From: Toxorhynchites rutilus septentrionalis
Taxonomy: Eukaryota > Arthropoda > Insecta > Diptera > Culicidae
Length of the DNA: 64,000 nt
Reading direction: 5' to 3'
NCBI RefSeq assembly: GCF_029784135.1
Contig: NC_073745.1
Span: 97,795,105 to 97,859,104, forward strand
A program made the position numbers and the translations under genes. A model generated the notes under the pieces. It worked only from the letters and a program-made list of their open reading frames with translations. It was not told the origin of the DNA and did not search any database. This document shows positions 58,001 through 64,000 of this stretch, piece by piece. Numbering within the stretch: position 1 is the first letter of the stretch; every line of letters begins with the position of its first letter.

Positions 58001-58930
58001 AATAAAGTTGAAAAATTCGGTTCTATTGACTAATTTTTCCCAGTCATAGTGCTTATTTGACAAAACGTTTATCTTCAAGTTGTGATATAGGTGAGCATTG
58101 GGCTTGATGATCCAAAAAAAATTGATGGAGTGTATAAAGTGTTATATACAGTTTGATTGATGGATTACAGATTTGCAAATAATTCGATACAATGCGCCCA
58201 CAACGCATAACTGAAACTGAAATGATGGTTCGAAATTAATGGGTCGGCGCTGATTCTGTTGTCACAACAGGGATAGATAACTAACGTCCGTGAAGGGTTT
58301 TTACTGACAAGTGACGTCTTTCCCTAGAATGTTTCTAGAAAAAAAAAAGATTTCTAGAAACGATGCGCTTATCTAGAAACAAGATGCTTCTCTAAAAGTA
58401 GAGGTGTTCTCTACAGATGTTTTTTATGTAATGGAAAATCTGAAGATGAAGGACAACTTCACATCCGGAAAATGGTTGCCAGAATCATATCCAAAACAGA
58501 TATTGAAGGGCTAGATACTTTCTTCTGGTTGATTCGACGATATTTTTTCTGATATTACAAGCAAAACACTTGTATTTTTCCTTAAACAATTCTGGATTCA
58601 TCCGATCGTTTACAAAATAGATGCAATTAAATCTGTACCCTTTCTGAATGTTCAAAACTTTACCATGCTACTTATGATAGACTCTACATATTCATACTAT
58701 CGATCAGTGCTTGGTTCGAAGGGTATTTAAACTATAGGTGAAACCATTATGGTCAATAGGCGTTCATGCGCAATACTCAACGCAAATTTCATACCACTGA
58801 ATATAGGCCTCCATAAATCTTGAATTGTTTATGCAATCATAAAACACAGACTTTCATGGTTAAATAACACTTTTCCGCATGGAGAGAAAACCTAGAAAGT
58901 CTGCCTACAAAATGTTTTCACCTCATCAGA
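58001..58930. other. AT-rich intronic stretch with TTCTAGAA repeats
   Basis: No gene recognised. At 58336-58365 gtttctagaaa is repeated as tttctagaaac with a poly-A spacer, and further ctagaaac and gcttctct words follow to 58400. TTCnnGAA is the core of a heat-shock element, but these may be simple repeats. Confidence 0.35.
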
Positions 58931-61900
58931 AATGATATTTCCCCAATAATTGGCAAAAGTCGGAGCTCGATCGGAGATATTTACAATCCAATACTCCTCC
59001 TTGCCGCCCCCCGCCCCTCACAATTCATCATCCGAATCTGTACGAAATTGGTGGAGAAAGTAAATTTTCCACCCCAACGGAAACGTGCAGCATCAGCAGC
59101 AGCCGCATTTCTCTCTCGGAATAATTTTTATTGATCAATTAGTTTCCGCTACCTCTCCGGTACCCGACTGTTACTGCTGCTGACTGACTCGAGATGCAAC
59201 GGTTCCACCGATTGACTTTCAGTTATAATGAAAGGAGCGCCGCCGCTCTCTTTCAAGATACAGTTAGACAGGTAAGCAACAACACAACAGGTATCGCGCG
59301 ATAGCAGAAATTGATATATAACTGTAATTAGTGTCGTCGTGTTAGTATCTTGCCTTTCTCTAGCAAGTCGACTCTTTTTCGACAAACATTACCCTCATTA
59401 ATACTAATTCTCCAATATAAATTGAATGCCTTAATCAGGGATCTATGAATGCAACGTGGGTAGGTCGAGAGAGAACAAATAGTGACAATGAACCGAGCCC
59501 AGGGCGACATTAATTAGTGGATTATCGTCCCACTTCGGCCGTTCGACCCGACCTACTGAATTAAATCAAGCAGCAACATTGTAGGCGTTGTTGTTCACAT
59601 TGTATTGCCCATTCCGGGGAGAGGTCGGTGGCACCCTTTCATGTCAATAGAAACAGTAGGAAATATAAGTGCCCTTCAAAGCGCTCAATAGATTTGCTTT
59701 TCCTTCTCAAAGAAGGACGCATGTCAATGTTTTGCTCTAAAATTGAACTTCTGGCAACGTCGCCAGAAGCATATCACACGTTTATTTTCTATCATTCGGC
59801 ACGTTTCGGCTAACATCACGTTTTATATTTATGTAGCGTTTGGGTCTTGATTGACTGTTACTCGACATTCTCGTGAAAACAGAGGCGATTGTTCGTGATC
59901 TGTCCGGCGAGGTTTTCCCATTAGACCACGCGGCTGCTGCTGCTGCGGCGCGATTGCTGTGTGCCGGATCGTTTCCCATCAAGATCCCTCATCACTCAGC
60001 AGAACTTTCTCTTTCCATCAAAACACGCGCAAGAGAGTGTGGTAAAAAAAACAAACATCATCGAAAAGTGATGAGTGGTGTCTTCGACCTTTCACATTTT
60101 CAGGGAGCACGGCGAAAGGTGGACCACGACAAACTTTTATTCCTTCCAACCGCGCGTCGTGTCTGAGGTAATCTGCTTTTTTAATAGCATGACAGCCTCG
60201 CGTCATCAACATCAGCAGCAGCGCCGGTGGAAAACCGATTCCCACCACCTCCAATAATCGGACAAAATTCTCAGATGAGCTGCTGCTTCCCAGTGTGACG
60301 AGGAATTTTCATGAATGAAGCCATTACCGGTTTTTCAGCGGGGCTGAAAATAAATGCACCGTTCGTTCCGCACCGTGTGACCGCACCCGCGTGCCAAAAG
60401 CAGAGGGGGAGGGGCGCGATTGATCACATCAAGAGGCGCGGCGCAGCGCGCGTACACAACGCAGGGAGGGGCATTGAAGTGTGAAATTTGAGTCGGTACA
60501 ATTTCGTTTTAATTGCTACAACGAAACAATGAGAGAGGATTGTTCGCAGCGGAAGATTGATGATGAACGGGGCTTGGCCCCAGCAACATAACAGAGCAGT
60601 ACCAATTGAAACCATTGCTTTATTTTACAGTTATGTTCGAGATGCTCTTCTTATTGCTGCCTCTCGAGGAAGAAGCATATTGATTGTATCGGTTTGGGAA
60701 AAATGAAAGGAATGAAACACAATGTCAACATGAATAATGAAGCTGCGCAGCAGCATCCGCGAAAACGAGTCTTGTTTTGGCACCGATAATTTTTTCCCCG
60801 CGGAAGCCATTGGAATGTACCGAATACTTTCATCTCGAACGGAGCGCGGCCCACTTGTCGAGCGGTTCCAGCAGAAAGTGGTGTAATTTTTCATACAACT
60901 TTCCATTTTGGATGACGCGCAGCACAGCCAGACGCATTTTTAGTCGCTTAATAAGGAAACTACGCAGCCTCTGTCGGGGCCCAAGCATCGAAAAGCGAGT
61001 GATGTTCGTTCAGTTCAGCCTATCTGAATCGACTTATGGGAAGGCCAAAGTATGCACGCACTAGATCCAAAAGGAGGCACAAAGTACGGTAATCTTCCCA
61101 CTTAACGAGACATCAACCAGCAACCGCCGCCCGCGGGGCACATTCCATTGCGCTGCAGTCATCTCTCTTTCTGAAGACTTCCTTGGAAGCCGGGGAAAAA
61201 GAAAATAACTGTCGAAGCCGTCGTCGCGCCTGTTTCGGCTTTTCTTTCATTATCCGCTTAATCGAATTTCATTTTCTTTCCCCCTTATTGGAAGTGATTT
61301 GCACCGCCGCGCTCTCTTCTTCTGCTAACACTCAAGAGGAAGTGATTGTTTCCCAAGCGCATGAATGCACTTGGGCTACGACGAGTAAGCGCTAAAATTG
61401 GAGATTTTGGCCTAGCGTAACACACCGACGAGATCCTCTCTAATTATCTCCGCGCGCCCACGGCTTTCAGAGCTTATTCCGTTTTATAGAGATCATTAGC
61501 AGCAGCTGCTGCTGCTCTAGCGGTTAGCACAAAATAGGTGCAAATGGGTGGCAGCCATCGACTTATTCGGCGGGAAGGGGGATTATTATCTAATTGCGAT
61601 GGTGTATTGTGCGTGGAACTTAATACTCAGAGAAAATTAGTGGGTGTTCTTGATTGTTGGGTTACTTATAAGTGTATCATAAAAACTATAGTTATTACTT
61701 TTTCATTGTAGCGATAGGCAATTTGACCAATATTGGGATAGAAATTTAGAGAAGCAGGAACCCATATTAGGCCAAGCGTTCGAAAAATCGAACAGCGACT
61801 TCTATAATTTTTCATGGCTTTGGAAAACAACCATTTGGTAAGTTCTTCGGTATCAAATGATAGCTTAGTTTATTAGCAACCACGTACTATCAATAAATTC

Positions 61901-62489
61901 CATTCATTTTTGTTCAACTTTATTGGGCATTAAATTTGGTTTATGTGCGGAAGTACATATCCTAACAGAACCTAATGAAATGCAAAAATAATTTAACTTT
62001 TCTACAGTATTACTTTGATAGAATAACACACATTGTGATGTGGAAAAAGGCCATTAGATTGAACTTCCTATAGGAACAACAATGTAGTTTTTGGCCAATG
62101 TTTTTTTACGCGATTTTTCGATTATTTTTTTTTGTGTTGAAAACGGAAGAACGGAAAAAATAAATGGGGGTTTCTGTAACGCCAAGAATCAAAAACTGAA
62201 CTCATTCATTATTCTCGAATCACAGGAGATCATCTAAGTCAATTGTCAATTTCAGAAGAAGCGCAAGTCGATTCTGATGAAGAAATGAAGCGGCAGGAAT
62301 CATCATCAAATAATTTTGTCGAAAAACCTTAAACGGATTGCATCTCCATTGCATTTGTGAAACGACTCGCTTCATAAACGCAAAAATATTTTTGGAGTCT
62401 GGCTGGAATGTGCTATCCCCTATGCTAAATTAACCGGAGATTGCATCTACAGATTATTACAGATTCAGGTCCCTGCTAAATTCACTTAA

Positions 62490-62619
62490 CCCTCCTGTAC
62501 TCTTTAACTTCAAATTTGCTTCATTTGCATTTAGTTTTAATAGTCATTTAGTTCAACCTCCTCAAAACCAAATTATTGATTTTTCGGTATGTGATACCGA
62601 ATGCGCAAGTATAGGAGGG
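62490..62619. mobile_element. piggyBac-like MITE (130 bp) with TTAA target site
   Basis: The inverted ends CCCTCCTGTAC and, reversed, CCCTCCTATAC are flanked by TTAA at 62486-62489 and 62620-62623. This is the same type as the MITE at 3535-3836 but a different sequence. It is non-coding. Confidence 0.7.
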
Positions 62620-63267
62620 TTAAGGGCAAGAACTTTGACTATACGGTCAGTATAAACAATACCTTTAAAAGTTTCCGACTTTTTGTTACGAACGAATTTT
62701 AACGAATTGCATATCAATCGAATAAAAAATTTCTTTTCTTATGTTAGAATTCTTTTAATAAGCTTGAATTGGAACTAGGATTGGGCGAAGTTGAGAAAAA
62801 GATCGATCTTGACGGATCAATTTTCTAAACGGCGTCTTTGAAAAATCGAATGCCTTATTTTCCAATTTTTACACTCGCTCCATAGATATTGTCTTTCCTT
62901 TAAAAATAGGATAAACAATACACATTTCTATTCAAACACCAAATGCATTTTATTTTGATTTTCAGCGTGAAATTCACAAAAAAAATCTGATAGCTTACAA
63001 AATTGATTCTGTTCACGACCACTAATTTGACCACCTTAAAAGGGATCCAATGTGTATGAAATTTGTCAGGTAGTTTTGGTGATATACAAATCAATGTTCA
63101 CTGGAAAATAATTTATAAAAAAAATTTATACGATCAAAAAAGGATCGAGGTACAAAAAACGACCCAAAAAAACGGAAATCGAAGAAAAGATCGATCTTTT
63201 AAATATCGATCCAAGATTGCTCAATGCTAATTGCAATTCCATAAATCCGTATATGCTTTTAATTTAT

Positions 63268-63370
63268 ATTAACAAAAATGGATCGCCAAATGTATTGGTA
63301 AGCGCAAAACCCGAGGAAGGAATGGTCAGATTTGAGCTGTCTCTATTTTGTTGTATTCGTCTAGGCCAGT
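63268..63370 (+). repeat. Helitron-derived scrap
   Basis: The phrase aaaaatggatcgccaaatgt, followed by gcaaaacccgaggaaggaat, matches 29352-29430 in Helitron copy A. Neither Helitron end is present. Confidence 0.6.
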
Positions 63371-63421
63371 AGATCAGTGTTAATAGAAAAAAAAAATTTT
63401 TTGAAGTTCGAAAAAAAAAGT

Positions 63422-64000
63422 CCTGTATGCTCTACAATTGTAGAGCTCTACAGTATTCCTTCCAAAGCCCTAGATGCTCTTTTATACCTTCTACCCCTGC
63501 ACCAATATGTGCAACTTGAAGCGGAAAAAGGTGCTCTTAGGCTTAAACGTACGAAACAATTCCAACAAGGAGATCTTAAGGGGCACTTGCAAATCCTGAA
63601 AGATTTTCAACTGAATCCTATATTAATCATGAACGAAGACTGGATGGAAACAGAGACTAACTTCAGCGTTCCTTTCAAAGTGATTGAATTCAATCGCAGC
63701 GTATGGGAAGAAGGTGGTCCAATAACTCGTCCGGGATCACTCGTGTTTTACACAGATGGGTCAAAAATTGGAAAATCTACAGGAGCTGGGATTACTGGAC
63801 CAGGGATAGATGTCTCAATTCCAATGGGACAGTGGCCTACAGTTTTTCAAGCAGAAATACATGCTATTCTAACATGTACAAACATTTGTTTGGCTAGGAA
63901 ACACAGGTATGCCAGTATCTGTATTTTCTCAGATAGCCAAGCAGCTCTAAATGCATTGAAAGCATATACTTGTCAGTCAAAGCTAGTTTGGGAATGTATT
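63422..64000 (+). CDS. Non-LTR retrotransposon Pol, RNase H region, partial at window edge
   Basis: An uninterrupted frame runs from about 63422 to the window end without needing an ATG. It contains SKALDALLYLLPLHQYVQLE, then RPGSLVFYTDGSKIG, a GAG block, VFQAEIHAILTCTNICLARK and IFSDSQAALNALKAY. FYTDGSK, AEIHAIL and FSDSQAAL are the catalytic D-E-D blocks of the RNase H found at the C-terminal end of some LINEs, such as the LOA and I groups. At least 190 codons are intact. The upstream reverse transcriptase is not visible, so the element is 5' truncated or begins elsewhere. Confidence 0.75.

Noticed and set aside
62760..63240. Possible MITE with agatcgatctt words at both ends
   Set aside because: The inverted match is short and no target-site duplication could be identified.

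Overview
The window looks like a culicine mosquito genome, most likely Aedes-type. It is AT-rich and packed with transposable-element debris. The supporting families are ITmD37E (DD37E) transposons, which are characteristic of mosquitoes, a tRNA-derived Feilai-like SINE, non-autonomous Helitrons, BEL/Pao and Jockey-like relics, and many TA and TTAA MITEs. The one clear host gene encodes an insect beta-1 tubulin of the betaTub56D type. No tRNA, rRNA, CRISPR array or bacterial operon structure is visible, and species assignment is inference from family content.

Layout. 1-2.8 kb: unassigned DNA, a mariner scrap and a 1.5 kb nested palindrome. 2.9-4.3 kb: a pogo/Tigger relic split by a piggyBac-like MITE. 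4.4-5.7 kb: a near-complete ITmD37E element with intact ends and three coding lesions. 7.9-10.6 kb: a three-level nest of a small MITE, a Tc3-like element and a DD41D element. 10.6-12 kb: a LINE relic. 12.3-13.7 kb: a mariner holding a DD41D deletion derivative. 14-23 kb: mostly unrecognised DNA with several strong stem-loops. 23.5-27 kb: LINE, ITmD37E and BEL/Pao relics. 28.7-29.7 kb and 44.5-45.3 kb: Helitron copies. 32.2-33.9 kb: a Tc1-like element with long inverted/direct-repeat ends, interrupted by a SINE; a 581 bp piece of it, including the SINE junction, is duplicated at 36.1 kb. 34-37.4 kb: DD41D, ITmD37E, Jockey-like and Tc1 relics. 37.4-39.7 kb: a large fold-back array. 40.5-41.5 kb: a histone H2A pseudogene and two histone-type 3' stem-loops. 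45.7-49.8 kb: pogo, DD37D, ITmD37E and Tc1 relics. 50-51.3 kb: a mariner with nested MITEs.

52.6-53.9 kb (minus) is the main exon of beta-tubulin, 428 codons plus stop, with a clear splice acceptor. The short first coding exon, expected to hold about 19 codons, was not found. The remaining 10 kb to the window edge is therefore best read as its first intron or upstream region. That stretch contains a SINE with a 13 bp target-site duplication, itself split by a 1.4 kb TA-flanked element, and at the far end a LINE RNase H frame that runs off the window.

How the parts fit together: apart from beta-tubulin and the dead histone copy, everything recognisable is mobile or repetitive DNA. I did not find a convincing new multi-gene system. 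The most notable observations are structural: ordered transposon nests, kilobase palindromes, miRNA-like hairpins, and a nearly identical local duplication that copied an element/SINE junction.
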